From contig NZ_VDRC01000002.1 of NCBI RefSeq assembly GCF_007667425.1, positions 955,072 through 1,019,071 of the forward strand: a DNA stretch of 64,000 nucleotides, written 5' to 3'. The notes under the pieces were generated by a model. The model made no database searches. It was not told the DNA's origin and saw only the letters and a list, made by a program, of their open reading frames with translations. A program made the position numbers and the translations under genes. This DNA comes from Microbacterium sp. 1.5R. GTDB taxonomy: Bacteria > Actinomycetota > Actinomycetes > Actinomycetales > Microbacteriaceae. Below are positions 25,974-34,003 of the stretch, in pieces. Every line of letters starts with the position of its first letter. The first letter of the stretch is position 1.

Positions 25974-26558
25974 TCAATTCTCGATCTCGGGGATACGGTC
26001 GCGGACCTCGTCTGCGATGTCTCGGATGTCTGCGGCCATGTCGCCGCTGTACATGCGATCAAGCTCCGCGGCCAGGGGGTCGGCCTGTGCCGGGTCATCA
26101 CGAACGAGCCGGATCGCGGCGTGAGCGATGTGTCGTGCCTTCAGTGCGATGTCCGCATCGATCTCGCGCTCGACGCCCATGTTGGACAGCACGCCTAGCG
26201 TTCGAACCTCCACGTCGATAGCGCGAAGGGCGAGAGCGGCGTCACCGGCCTCCAGTGCGACGAGACCGGCCTCTCGTGCTCGCGTGGTCGCATCTGCCAG
26301 CCGACCGGCGACGGAGACGGCATCCATGCCGTGTGAGCGCTCGACGGCCTCCGCCACCTCGGGGCTCACGTGGCCGTTCATCACGTGGCGACGGATGGCG
26401 TCTCTGCTCGGCGCGCCGGAGATACGCGAAACGTGCGAAAAGGATCGACCCTCAGCGAGGGTGGTCTCGATGTGAGCCCGGAGATCCGCAGGCAGAGCGC
26501 ACGCTTCGCATCGACGCCCACGACGGGGCGTTGCTGGGGTGATCGCTGAAGTACTCAT
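25974..26558 (-). CDS. Zn-finger/HTH DNA-binding protein, TerS-like layout
   Basis: 194 residues. An N-terminal CEAC pair precedes a helix-turn-helix (IETTLAEGRSFSHVSRISGA then SRDAIRRHVMNGHV with two His), followed by a long helical region rich in Ala, Arg and Glu. This layout is common in actinophage and plasmid proteins, some annotated as small terminase subunits. The similarity is architectural only. If it is TerS-like, the element could be packaged by a helper phage; it could equally be a transcriptional regulator. Confidence 0.6.
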   Translation of the reverse strand: MSTSAITPATPRRGRRCEACALPADLRAHIETTLAEGRSFSHVSRISGAPSRDAIRRHVMNGHVSPEVAEAVERSHGMDAVSVAGRLADATTRAREAGLVALEAGDAALALRAIDVEVRTLGVLSNMGVEREIDADIALKARHIAHAAIRLVRDDPAQADPLAAELDRMYSGDMAADIRDIADEVRDRIPEIEN

Positions 26559-26631
26559 CGCAAATGAGTATCGCCCGCTCGACGTTGTTGCGTGATTGAC
26601 GTCGGATACCCGCCCGCCTTTCGTGCGCGTA

Positions 26632-26640
26632 CGCGCTAAC
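26632..26640 (-). repeat. GTTAGCGCG gene-junction repeat, copy D
   Basis: Minus-strand GTTAGCGCG. Its internal TAG is the stop codon of the gene ending at 26636, and it lies 73 bp upstream of the TerS-like gene. Confidence 0.6.
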
Positions 26641-27466
26641 CGCGGTCCCGGAGCGCCTTCCTCATGCGGTCGATGGTGCTCTGTGACACATCCAGCGCGA
26701 TGGACTGCTGCGCCTTGGTCTGACCGTGTAGCGCCGCGAGCGCGTCGAGGTCAGCGTCGGAGTAGGCCGGTTCGGATGGTCGAGACTTCCGCCCTCCGGT
26801 CGCGCCCCACTCTCTCGTTTTTCGAATCCAGTTCGGAGACCAATCCCTGAGCACCGACGCCGCTGCGGCGTCCGCCATCGTCTCGATGTCCCCGAAGCTG
26901 ATCCCGTGGCCGCGGTTGCTGTAGTACGTGTCGTAGGTCGTCGCACGCTCGCGCATCCGGCGCTCGAAGAGGTCGGCCAGGTCGTCATGCGAAGGCGGGG
27001 CGTATCCAGCTCCGTCGAGATCGTTCAGCGTGCGGAATCCCCAGGTGGCGAGGTAGCGCCAGATGTCGCCCTTGTAGCTGGTGCCCTTCCGGGTGAGGTT
27101 GCCCTCCGAGTCGTACCGGTTCTTGGCATACATCGGTCGGAGAGGCGGGAATCTGAGGATCTTGCGCTGAGATCGTCCCGCGGTTCGGGCTCTCGTCCCC
27201 CTCGTGGAGAACGTCCACAGAGTGCCCTCATCAGCCTGCCTCTCCCTTGGGGGGAGTACGGGGTTACTTGACGCGCCATACGCGCTAACGTCCGGCGCGG
27301 GTGCGGGCACCTTACTTGACGCGCGTCGCGCGCTAACGTCCGCGCGCATCTCCTCGATGGTGAGCTTGCGAGGAGGCGGATCGTTGCGATGCGGGTCGTC
27401 GGACCGGTACTGGAGGGGCACCCGGCGAGGGGTGCGATGGGGTACGTCGGCAGGTACGCTAGTCAT
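26636..27466 (-). CDS. Hypothetical protein with C-terminal HTH
   Basis: 276 residues from the ATG at 27466, preceded by GAAGGA; an open extension to 27622 lacks a plausible start signal. The N-terminal ~100 residues look disordered and contain two near-repeats, DVSARRASSK and DVSAYGASSN, encoded by DNA repeats B and C. The middle is folded (MYAKNRYDSEGNLTRKGTSY, IWRYLATWGFRTLNDLDG). The C terminus reads as an HTH (HGQTKAQQSIALDVSQSTID). It may be the replication or control protein of the element, but no family is recognised. Confidence 0.65.
   Translation of the reverse strand: MTSVPADVPHRTPRRVPLQYRSDDPHRNDPPPRKLTIEEMRADVSARRASSKVPAPAPDVSAYGASSNPVLPPRERQADEGTLWTFSTRGTRARTAGRSQRKILRFPPLRPMYAKNRYDSEGNLTRKGTSYKGDIWRYLATWGFRTLNDLDGAGYAPPSHDDLADLFERRMRERATTYDTYYSNRGHGISFGDIETMADAAAASVLRDWSPNWIRKTREWGATGGRKSRPSEPAYSDADLDALAALHGQTKAQQSIALDVSQSTIDRMRKALRDRG
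27281..27289 (-). repeat. GTTAGCGCG repeat, copy C
   Basis: Minus-strand GTTAGCGCG inside the 5' coding part of the 276-residue protein, followed by TATGGCGCGTCAAGTAAC; direct repeat of copy B, 48 bp away. Confidence 0.6.
27329..27337 (-). repeat. GTTAGCGCG repeat, copy B
   Basis: Minus-strand GTTAGCGCG followed by CGACGCGCGTCAAGTAAG; shares the flanks GGAC before and GCGCGTCAAGTAA after with copy C. Confidence 0.6.
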
Positions 27467-27514
27467 GAGAATCCTTCGCCGCCCGTGTCCTGGACAGACC
27501 GGGCGGCATTCTCG
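27467..27514 (-). promoter_or_regulatory. 5'-leader hairpin holding the ribosome-binding site
   Basis: On the minus strand GAGAAT-GCCGCCC pairs with GGGCGGC and ATTCTC immediately before the ATG at 27466. The Shine-Dalgarno GAAGG sits as a bulge inside the 3' arm. Such a stem could limit ribosome access. Read on the plus strand the same hairpin is followed by GTTTTT. Confidence 0.5.
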
Positions 27515-27644
27515 TTTTTGAGCGCCTACCCGGGCGGCTGATCGTGTGAAGTTGGTAGCCCCGTGCGTCCGAGCGTACCCGCACGCTGTCGCTCTGTCGA
27601 TCCCGCCGATGTGGCTTCTCATCTGGGGTATTTAATTCGCGTCA

Positions 27645-27653
27645 CGCGCTAAC
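27645..27653 (-). repeat. GTTAGCGCG gene-junction repeat, copy A
   Basis: Minus-strand GTTAGCGCG. As in copy D, its internal TAG is the stop codon of the upstream gene (membrane-anchored protein ending at 27649). Confidence 0.6.
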
Positions 27654-28452
27654 TCGCGGCGATCTCGCCTTGCGCGATTGGTTGAGTGTCGAACTTCACG
27701 TTCGCAGATCGGGAGCGCCAATAGGTCCGGGTCGCGGGGGCTACCCGTGCCGTCAGACTCTGCTGCCACTCGAAGTCCTCGTAGCGCCGCCAGTCGCCCT
27801 CTGCATCCTCGACAGCGACCAGAGCAGAGCCCCGGATGATGACGGGATGAATCTCGTCCACGTCGGAGTCACGGGGACCCGAGTAGATGACATCCACGGT
27901 ACCGCTCACTGGGTAGACCTTGCGCTCGTCTTCCGACGGGACAGGGGTGAGAAGCGAGACCCACTCAGCAACGCTCTTGCGCATCGTGAAGACGAACTCT
28001 TTCTCAGTGCCAGGCGGGATTGGCTCCGTGGCGGTCATCACGCTCGTAGACGGAGACGCTTTGAACTTCGGCACGACTGTCCCAGGTCCATCGTTCCGAA
28101 TGGAGAACTTGTGCCTGCACGTCAGCATCATGTCGGCGTCTCGCGGGAGCTTGAAGATGTGCCCCTGCTCGATCTCAACGGTTTGACCCTGCTCCCACCG
28201 CCAGAGCTTCTCGGCTCCCACGTAGAAGGCCGTAGTGACGATGAGGCGTGGCACGCCGTTCTCTACGCGGGCGAGCTGGCTCTCCGTGAGCGCTGCCTGA
28301 GCGACGTCAACGGCCTTCTCAGAGGCCTGAACGGATCGGCGGGTCTGCCACGCTTGCCAGGCGATTACGACGGCTGAGACAGCTGTCGCACCCGCGGCGA
28401 TCCATTCCAGGGCCGAAGGCTGCGTCTGCACCACAATGTCAGTCACCGTCAT
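27649..28452 (-). CDS. Membrane-anchored hypothetical protein at the right end
   Basis: 267 residues from the ATG at 28452 (MTVTDIVVQTQPSALEWIAA); a GTG at 28503 would start inside the attP arm. One N-terminal membrane helix (about 13-32) is followed by a short coiled segment and a large soluble domain with beta-strand-like stretches (RLIVTTAFYVGAEKLWRW, HKFSIRNDGPGTVVPKF, YPVSGTVDVIYSG). No family is recognised. It is the gene nearest attR; a role at the cell envelope, such as exclusion, is speculation. Confidence 0.65.
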   Translation of the reverse strand: MTVTDIVVQTQPSALEWIAAGATAVSAVVIAWQAWQTRRSVQASEKAVDVAQAALTESQLARVENGVPRLIVTTAFYVGAEKLWRWEQGQTVEIEQGHIFKLPRDADMMLTCRHKFSIRNDGPGTVVPKFKASPSTSVMTATEPIPPGTEKEFVFTMRKSVAEWVSLLTPVPSEDERKVYPVSGTVDVIYSGPRDSDVDEIHPVIIRGSALVAVEDAEGDWRRYEDFEWQQSLTARVAPATRTYWRSRSANVKFDTQPIAQGEIAAS

Positions 28453-28498
28453 GGATATGACATTGCCACAGGAAGCGTCATACTTAGCGGAAGAAATG

Positions 28499-28530
28499 AA
28501 CACGGCTTCGTTTCCTCGCCCGTAATCGCC
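28499..28530 (+). other. attR attachment site
   Basis: Element arm AACACGGCTT at 28499-28508, GC core at 28518-28519, then dprA codons for (A)RNRLIAALGDA. Joined with attL, the element half-sites give an attP palindrome matching at 17 of 19 arm positions. Confidence 0.8.
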
Positions 28531-28973
28531 TGATCGCGGCGCTCGGCGATGCGACGATCGTCGTGGAGGCCGGGTGGCGCAGCGGGTCGCTGAACACGGC
28601 CGGACACGCCTCGGCGCTCGGTCGCCCTCTCGGGGCGGTGCCCGGCCCGGTCACGTCGCCGGCGTCGGCGGGCTGTCACCGCCTGCTGCGCGAGTACGAC
28701 GCCCGTTGCGTGACCTCCGCGCTCGAGGCGCGCGAGCTGTGGCGCTCTGCGGGCTCATCGACGGTGGCCGAACCTCGCTCGAGTCCGGATGAGACGCGGC
28801 TCCTCGACGCGATGAGCACCCGCAAGGCATGGGCCCCGGACGAACTTGCAAGGCGCAGCGGCCTCTCGCCGACGACGGTCCGCTCTGTGCTGGGCCTTCT
28901 CGAATTGGACGGCACGGTGCGACGCACCGAGCACGGGTGGCTCCGCAGGTCGGAGGCCGATCGGCGGGGCTGA
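28520..28973 (+). pseudogene. dprA: dprA, 3' part, after the element
   Basis: The remaining 150 codons of dprA in frame from 28520: ARNRLIAALGDATIVVEAGW, the SGSLNTAGHASALGRPLGAV substrate-site block, and a C-terminal winged-helix domain ([20 protein letters not shown]). It has no start of its own; a GTG at 28563 could give at most a 136-residue fragment lacking most of the Rossmann fold. It ends 34 bp before xerC. Confidence 0.93.
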
Positions 28974-29007
28974 CGCGTCCGTGCGCGAAGCGGGGCAAGC
29001 TTGTCGC

Positions 29008-29910
29008 ATGGAGCTCGAAGCGGCGGCAGGGGTCTTCGCAGACCATCTGCGACAGGTGAGACGGTTGTCGCCCGCCACCGTGCGTGCCTATCGATCGGAC
29101 CTGCGCGACCTCACCGCGACCGTCGGCGAGGTGTCGATCGGCGCCGTGACTCTCGAGCATCTGCGCGATTGGCTGTGGACCGCCACGCAGAGGGGCGACG
29201 CGCGGTCGACCCTCGCCCGCCGCACCGCCGCCGTCCGCTCGTTCTTCGCCTGGGCGCAAGAGCACGAGCTCATCGTCCACGACCCCAGCCTCCGCCTCGT
29301 CGCACCCAAACGAGGTCGCTCCCTGCCGACGGTCGCCTCGCAGGACTCGATGGCGGGCCTTCTCGACGCGCAGCGCACGGCGACGAGCGGAGGCGATCCG
29401 ATGGCGCTCCGTGACCACGCGATCCTTGAAGTGCTCTACGGTGCCGGCATCCGCGTGTCCGAGCTGTGCGGCCTCGACATCGACGACGTCGACCTCGACC
29501 GGGGCACCGCGCGCGTACTCGGGAAAGGGGCGAAGGAGCGCATCGTGCCGTTCGGCGCACCGGCGCGCGATGCCATCGGCGCGTACCTCACACGCGGGCG
29601 CCCGGCTCTCGCCCTTCGCACGACACGTTCGTCATCTGCGCTCTTCCTCGGTGCGCGCGGAGGTCGCGTCGGTCCCCGCGCCGTCTACACCCTCGTCGCC
29701 GGCGTGCTTGCGCCGCTCGTGGGTGCCGAAACGGTCGGTCCACATGCCCTCCGTCACACGGCGGCCACACACCTCCTCGACGGCGGTGCCGATCTCCGCG
29801 CCGTGCAGGAGATCCTGGGACATGCGAGCCTCGGCACCACCCAGATCTACACCCACGTCTCCTCCGAACGACTCACCGCGACCTATCGACTCGCGCATCC
29901 GCGAGCGTGA
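29008..29910 (+). CDS. xerC: Tyrosine recombinase XerC
   Basis: 300 residues, standard for XerC/D. It resolves chromosome dimers at dif with XerD. The N-terminal SAM-like domain ([20 protein letters not shown]) is followed by the catalytic domain with Arg in [18 protein letters not shown] near residue 245, and [16 protein letters not shown] with the second His and the nucleophilic Tyr. ATG at 29008. The conserved dprA-xerC order shows it is the housekeeping enzyme rather than part of the element. Confidence 0.93.
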   Translation: MELEAAAGVFADHLRQVRRLSPATVRAYRSDLRDLTATVGEVSIGAVTLEHLRDWLWTATQRGDARSTLARRTAAVRSFFAWAQEHELIVHDPSLRLVAPKRGRSLPTVASQDSMAGLLDAQRTATSGGDPMALRDHAILEVLYGAGIRVSELCGLDIDDVDLDRGTARVLGKGAKERIVPFGAPARDAIGAYLTRGRPALALRTTRSSSALFLGARGGRVGPRAVYTLVAGVLAPLVGAETVGPHALRHTAATHLLDGGADLRAVQEILGHASLGTTQIYTHVSSERLTATYRLAHPRA

Positions 29911-29925
29911 GCCGCGATATCACGA

Positions 29926-30450
29926 TCACAGGGCGTCACAGCACGGCAGAAGCACCGCGCGGGGTACCGGACCGAACAGCAGCATCGGGTTGATGTACTC
30001 GCCCTCCCACCGCACTCCGAGGTGCAATGTGTCGACGAGGGCGTGCCCGCCGCGGTCGAGCGTGCCCACCACGTCACCGGCTCGCACGAGGGTTCCCGGG
30101 GCGAGGTCCGACGAGATCGGCTCGTAGGACGAGACGAGCCCATGGGCATGCTCGATGGTCAGCACACCTCGATCGACCACGACGCCGCGGAATGCCACCG
30201 CCCCGTCTGCCGGCGCGCGGACCACGGCGCCCGCAGCAGCGCGCAGATCCACTCCGCGGTGTCCCGCCCCGTACTGGTGGGCCGGCGCTCGATACGGCTC
30301 TGCCACCGTCCGGTGACCGTCGAGGGGCCACTCCCACACGGGTGCCTCCGGGACGCCGGGCGCACTGCCGTCGCCCGACGCCTGGCCGGGATGGATGAGC
30401 AGGACGAGCGCGAGAGCGAGCAGCGCGGCCAGCGCGAGTCGATGCCTCAT
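29926..30450 (-). CDS. M23-family peptidase (LytM-like), secreted
   Basis: About 174 residues from the ATG at 30450; ATGs at 30459 and 30513 are alternatives. A signal peptide MRHRLALAALLALALVLL is followed by a LytM domain with zinc-site motifs GHRGVDL (H-x3-D) and IEHAHG (H-x-H), so it should be catalytically competent or at least metal-binding. It would cut peptidoglycan peptide bridges. It is small for the family, with no extra binding domain, and converges on xerC. Confidence 0.88.
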   Translation of the reverse strand: MRHRLALAALLALALVLLIHPGQASGDGSAPGVPEAPVWEWPLDGHRTVAEPYRAPAHQYGAGHRGVDLRAAAGAVVRAPADGAVAFRGVVVDRGVLTIEHAHGLVSSYEPISSDLAPGTLVRAGDVVGTLDRGGHALVDTLHLGVRWEGEYINPMLLFGPVPRAVLLPCCDAL

Positions 30451-30757
30451 GCAGGCCATCCTCGGCGGGTTCTGAGCGATCGCGGTGACCGGGCCGTGCG
30501 GACCGGCGCGCACGGGGGAGAGGAGCGATATCGGGCGACCGGTGGAGGAGCAGTGACGGCGCCGGATCCTGTATGCTGGGGGAGCACCTCGATATCGGGG
30601 TGACTACGCGTGCCCAGAGCGACTCCGTCGCGGCATCCACCCCCACAGGTCCCGTTCTCGAACGGGTGGGAGTGCGTCGGGCACCAGGGAATCCGATCGC
30701 CCGATCGGTTCGACAAACCTCAACGGCGCGTCCTCGCGCCAGAACAAGGAGACGACC
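30451..30757 (+). promoter_or_regulatory. rpsB promoter/leader region
   Basis: This 307-bp gap holds a -10-like TATGCT at 30572-30577 and a leader of about 180 nt. The leader has two hairpins, CCCGTT-CTCG-AACGGG at 30651-30666 and CCGATCG/CGATCGG at 30693-30708, before AAGGAG and the rpsB ATG. No -35 is convincing. The hairpins may be an S2-dependent autoregulatory leader. Confidence 0.4.
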
Positions 30758-31699
30758 ATGGCTGTGGTCACCATCCGCCAGCTGCTCGACAGCGGCGTGC
30801 ACTTCGGACACCAGACCCGTCGGTGGAACCCGAAGGTGAAGCGCTTCATCCTCACCGAGCGCAGCGGCATCCACATCATCGACCTCCAGCAGTCGCTCGG
30901 CTACATCGACAAGGCCTACGACTTCGTCAAGGAGACCGTCGCTCACGGCGGCACCATCCTCTTCGTCGGTACCAAGAAGCAGGCCCAGGAGATCCTCGCC
31001 GAGCAGGCGACCCGCGTCGGCCAGCCCTTCGTGAACCAGCGCTGGCTCGGCGGCCTCCTCACCAACTTCTCCACCATCGCGAAGCGTCTCGCCCGCATGA
31101 AGGAGCTCGAGGAGCTCGACTACGAGAACCCGGCCGCATCGGGCTTCACGAAGAAGGAGCTGCTGCTCAAGAAGCGCGAGCTCGACAAGCTGCACAAGTC
31201 GCTCGGCGGAATCCGCAACCTCACCAAGACGCCGTCCGCCCTCTGGGTCGTCGACGCCAAGCGCGAGCACCTCGCGATCGACGAGGCCAAGAAGCTGGGC
31301 ATCCCCGTGATCGGCATCCTCGACACGAACGCCGACCCGGACGACTTCCAGTACCCGATCCCCGGTAACGACGATGCGATCCGCTCCGTCTCGCTGCTGA
31401 CGCGCATCATCGCCGACGCCGCCGCCGAGGGGCTGCAGCAGAAGCACAACCCCGAGTCCGGCGACGCAGAGCCGCTGGCCGAGTGGGAGAAGGAGCTTCT
31501 CGAGACGCCCGCGCAGGAGTCCGCCGACGCCGCTGCCGTCGAGCCGGCCGCCGATGAGGCTGCCGCCGCCGAGACCCCCGCCGCCGACGAGACCGCTGCC
31601 GACGAGGCCGGTGCCGAGGCTCACGACGAGGCCGTCGCCGACGCTTCCGGTGAGGAGACCGCTGAGGTCGCCGCCGCCGAGGCAGCCGACGCCAAGTAA
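30758..31699 (+). CDS. rpsB: 30S ribosomal protein S2
   Basis: 313 residues. The S2 core is complete over about 240 residues ([66 protein letters not shown]). A C-terminal extension of about 70 residues consists almost only of Ala, Glu, Asp, Thr and Pro, like the S16 tail. AAGGAG precedes the ATG. It is followed by tsf after 44 bp. Confidence 0.97.
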   Translation: MAVVTIRQLLDSGVHFGHQTRRWNPKVKRFILTERSGIHIIDLQQSLGYIDKAYDFVKETVAHGGTILFVGTKKQAQEILAEQATRVGQPFVNQRWLGGLLTNFSTIAKRLARMKELEELDYENPAASGFTKKELLLKKRELDKLHKSLGGIRNLTKTPSALWVVDAKREHLAIDEAKKLGIPVIGILDTNADPDDFQYPIPGNDDAIRSVSLLTRIIADAAAEGLQQKHNPESGDAEPLAEWEKELLETPAQESADAAAVEPAADEAAAAETPAADETAADEAGAEAHDEAVADASGEETAEVAAAEAADAK

Positions 31700-31743
31700 T
31701 CACGCGACCACCACACACACCACGAAGCAAGGAGCCACCACAC

Positions 31744-32571
31744 ATGGCCAACTTCACCATCGCCGACCTCAAGGCGCTGCGTGAGCAGCTCGGCACGGGA
31801 ATGGTCGACACCAAGAAGGCGCTCGAGGAGGCCGACGGCGACGTCGAGAAGGCCACCGAGATCCTGCGTCTCAAGGGTGCCAAGGGCAACGCCAAGCGCG
31901 CCGACCGTTCCACCAGCGAGGGCCTCGTCGTCGCTCGCGAGCAGGACGGCGCCGTGACGCTGATCGAGCTCGCCTGCGAGACCGATTTCGTCGCGAAGAA
32001 CGAGCGTTTCATCGCGCTGGCCGACAAGGTCGCCGACGCTGTCGCCGCCGTCAAGGCCGACTCGGTCGAGGCTGCGCTTGCCGCCTCCGCCGGCGACAAG
32101 AACGTCGAGACGGTCATCTCGGAAGAGGCGGCCATCATCGGCGAGAAGGTCGAGCTGCGTCAGGTCCGCACCGTGACCGGCGACAAGGTCGAGGTGTACC
32201 TGCACCGCACCAGCAAGGACCTTCCGCCGCAGATCGGCGTCGTCGTCGCCTACTCGGGTGATGACGCCGAGACGGCGCGCAGCATCGCACAGCACATCTC
32301 GTTCGCGAACCCGACGTACCTGTCCCGCGAGGATGTTCCGTCGGAGGCCGTCGAGAAGGAGCGGGAGATCGTCACCGAGATCTCGCGCAACGAGGGCAAG
32401 CCGGAAGCGGCGCTGCCCAAGATCGTCGAAGGTCGTGTCTCCGCGTTCATCAAGCAGGTCGCACTGCTCGAGCAGGATTACGCGAAGGACAACAAGCTCT
32501 CTGTCGCCCAGGTGGCGAAGGACGCCGGTATCACCGTGACGGACTTCGCGCGCTTCAAGGTCGGCGCGTAG
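31744..32571 (+). CDS. tsf: Elongation factor Ts
   Basis: 275 residues. It is the guanine-nucleotide exchange factor for EF-Tu. The N-terminal UBA-like domain ([40 protein letters not shown]) and the signature [15 protein letters not shown] are intact. The actinobacterial C-terminal domain is present. It forms an operon with rpsB and ends at a strong hairpin terminator. Confidence 0.97.
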   Translation: MANFTIADLKALREQLGTGMVDTKKALEEADGDVEKATEILRLKGAKGNAKRADRSTSEGLVVAREQDGAVTLIELACETDFVAKNERFIALADKVADAVAAVKADSVEAALAASAGDKNVETVISEEAAIIGEKVELRQVRTVTGDKVEVYLHRTSKDLPPQIGVVVAYSGDDAETARSIAQHISFANPTYLSREDVPSEAVEKEREIVTEISRNEGKPEAALPKIVEGRVSAFIKQVALLEQDYAKDNKLSVAQVAKDAGITVTDFARFKVGA

Positions 32572-32578
32572 CACAGTC

Positions 32579-32613
32579 GAAGGGGTTCGGATCCATGCGG
32601 TCCGAACCCCTTC
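32579..32613 (+). terminator. Hairpin terminator after tsf
   Basis: Perfect 13-bp arms GAAGGGGTTCGGA (32579-32591) and its complement at 32601-32613 with a 9-nt loop, eight bases after the tsf stop. The tail is only weakly T-rich. Confidence 0.8.
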
Positions 32614-32662
32614 TTCATGCCCACGAGGCACTATCTTGAATCGGGACGAGAGGACACCACCC

Positions 32663-33379
32663 ATGACCGAACGCACAGGACGCCGCCGCGTTCTCCTCAA
32701 GCTCTCCGGAGAGGCGTTCGGCGCCGGACAGCTCGGCGTCAACCCCGACGTGGTCAGCCAGATCGCGCGCGACATCGCCGCGGCGGTCGATCGCATCGAG
32801 GTCGCCATCGTCGTCGGCGGTGGGAACTTCTTCCGCGGCGCGGAGCTGAGCCAGCGCGGCATGGACCGCGGTCGTGCCGACTACATGGGCATGCTCGGCA
32901 CCGTCATGAACGCCCTCGCACTGCAGGACTTCCTCGAGCAGGCAGGCGCCCCGACGCGTGTGCAGTCCGCCATCTCGATGACGCAGGTCGCTGAGCCCTA
33001 CATCCCGCGGCGCGCCGAGCGCCACATGGAGAAGGGGCGCGTCGTGATCTTCGGCGCCGGTGCGGGCCTGCCGTACTTCTCCACCGACACCGTGGCCGCG
33101 CAGCGCGCGCTCGAGATCGGCGCGACGGAGGTGCTCGTCGCGAAGAACGGCGTCGACGCCATCTACACCGCCGACCCCAACAAGCACGCGGATGCCGAGC
33201 GGATCGATCGCGTCACCTACCGCGATGCGCTGCAGCGAGGACTCAAGGTCGTGGACGCCACCGCGTTCAGCCTGTGCATGGACAACAACATGGACATGCG
33301 CGTGTTCGGCATGGAGCCCGCTGGCAACGTGACGAAGGCGCTGCTCGGCGAGCCGATCGGCACACTCGTCACGGCCTGA
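32663..33379 (+). CDS. pyrH: UMP kinase
   Basis: 238 residues, the bacterial UMP kinase length. It phosphorylates UMP to UDP. The amino-acid-kinase fold shows [15 protein letters not shown], the [11 protein letters not shown] loop, and the [14 protein letters not shown] and [13 protein letters not shown] stretches. The ATG at 32663 follows GAGAGGA; a frame-open ATG at 32636 lies upstream of that site and is rejected. A TATCTT -10-like element lies just upstream. Confidence 0.96.
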   Translation: MTERTGRRRVLLKLSGEAFGAGQLGVNPDVVSQIARDIAAAVDRIEVAIVVGGGNFFRGAELSQRGMDRGRADYMGMLGTVMNALALQDFLEQAGAPTRVQSAISMTQVAEPYIPRRAERHMEKGRVVIFGAGAGLPYFSTDTVAAQRALEIGATEVLVAKNGVDAIYTADPNKHADAERIDRVTYRDALQRGLKVVDATAFSLCMDNNMDMRVFGMEPAGNVTKALLGEPIGTLVTA

Positions 33380-33407
33380 CCTGACGGTCGCCGCGCGTCC
33401 GGCCCGA

Positions 33408-33413
33408 TAGAAT
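33408..33413 (+). promoter_or_regulatory. -10-like element before frr
   Basis: TAGAAT lies 30 bp before the frr GTG. A convincing -35 at the right spacing was not found, so frr may also be read from the pyrH promoter. Confidence 0.4.
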
Positions 33414-33442
33414 TCTTGAACACCCCGACGATAGGAGTCACC

Positions 33443-33997
33443 GTGATCGCGGATGTCCTCGCTGAAACCACTTCTCGCATGGCGCGGGCGGTCGAAGCCG
33501 CCAAGGAGGACTTCTCCACCGTCCGCACCGGCCGGGCGAACCCGCAGCTCTTCCAGAAGCTGCTCGTGGACTACTACGGCACTCCGACGCCGCTCGCGCA
33601 GCTCGCCTCCTTGGCCAACCAGGAGGCCCGCACGCTCATCATCACGCCGTACGACAAGTCGGCGCTCAAGGCGATCGAGCAGGCTGTCCGCGACATGCCC
33701 AACCTCGGGGCGAACCCCACGAACGACGGCAACCTCGTACGCGTCACGATGCCCGAGCTCACGGCAGAGCGCCGCAAGGAGTACGTCAAGCTCGTCAAGA
33801 CGAAGGCCGAGGACGCGAAGGTCCACGTCCGCGGCATCCGTCGCAAGTCGAAGGACGAGCTCGACGCATTGAAGAGCGAGCTGGGCGAAGACGAGATCGC
33901 TCGCGGCGAGAAGGAACTCGATGTCCTCACGCGCCAGCACGTCGACCTCATCGACGACGCACTCAAGCGCAAAGAGGCCGAACTCCTCGAGGTGTAG
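33443..33997 (+). CDS. frr: Ribosome recycling factor
   Basis: 184 residues, standard RRF length. It splits post-termination ribosomes with EF-G. The start is a GTG at 33443 behind ATAGGAG; an upstream ATG at 33416 lies before that site. Conserved blocks include [40 protein letters not shown] and [12 protein letters not shown]. The downstream gene starts six bases after the stop. Confidence 0.96.
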   Translation: MIADVLAETTSRMARAVEAAKEDFSTVRTGRANPQLFQKLLVDYYGTPTPLAQLASLANQEARTLIITPYDKSALKAIEQAVRDMPNLGANPTNDGNLVRVTMPELTAERRKEYVKLVKTKAEDAKVHVRGIRRKSKDELDALKSELGEDEIARGEKELDVLTRQHVDLIDDALKRKEAELLEV

Positions 33998-34003
33998 GCG
34001 GCG

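Larger units (their letters stand above)
18555..28519 (+). mobile_element. 9,963-bp serine-integrase element inserted in dprA
   Basis: Boundaries are set by the split dprA frame and by a GC dinucleotide present at 18555-18556 and 28518-28519. It carries a large serine integrase at the left end, a DUF262-HEPN pair, a second serine recombinase, a WhiB-like protein and about eight genes of unknown or weakly inferred role. No relaxase, capsid, portal or large terminase was recognised. By eye the DNA is less GC-rich and less codon-biased than the flanks, especially at 21.0-23.3 kb. Excision would regenerate dprA. Confidence 0.93.

Noticed and set aside
25964..27653. GTTAGCGCG repeats as a CRISPR array
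   Set aside because: Spacing is irregular (about 40 to 670 bp), repeats are short, they overlap genes and there are no cas genes.
18557..28518. tRNA gene as attachment target
   Set aside because: No tRNA-like sequence is seen at either end; the target is clearly the dprA coding sequence.
17805..28973. dprA split caused by assembly error or frameshift
   Set aside because: The two parts join exactly in frame, the insert has an integrase at one end, and attP arms are inverted repeats, which a misassembly would not give.
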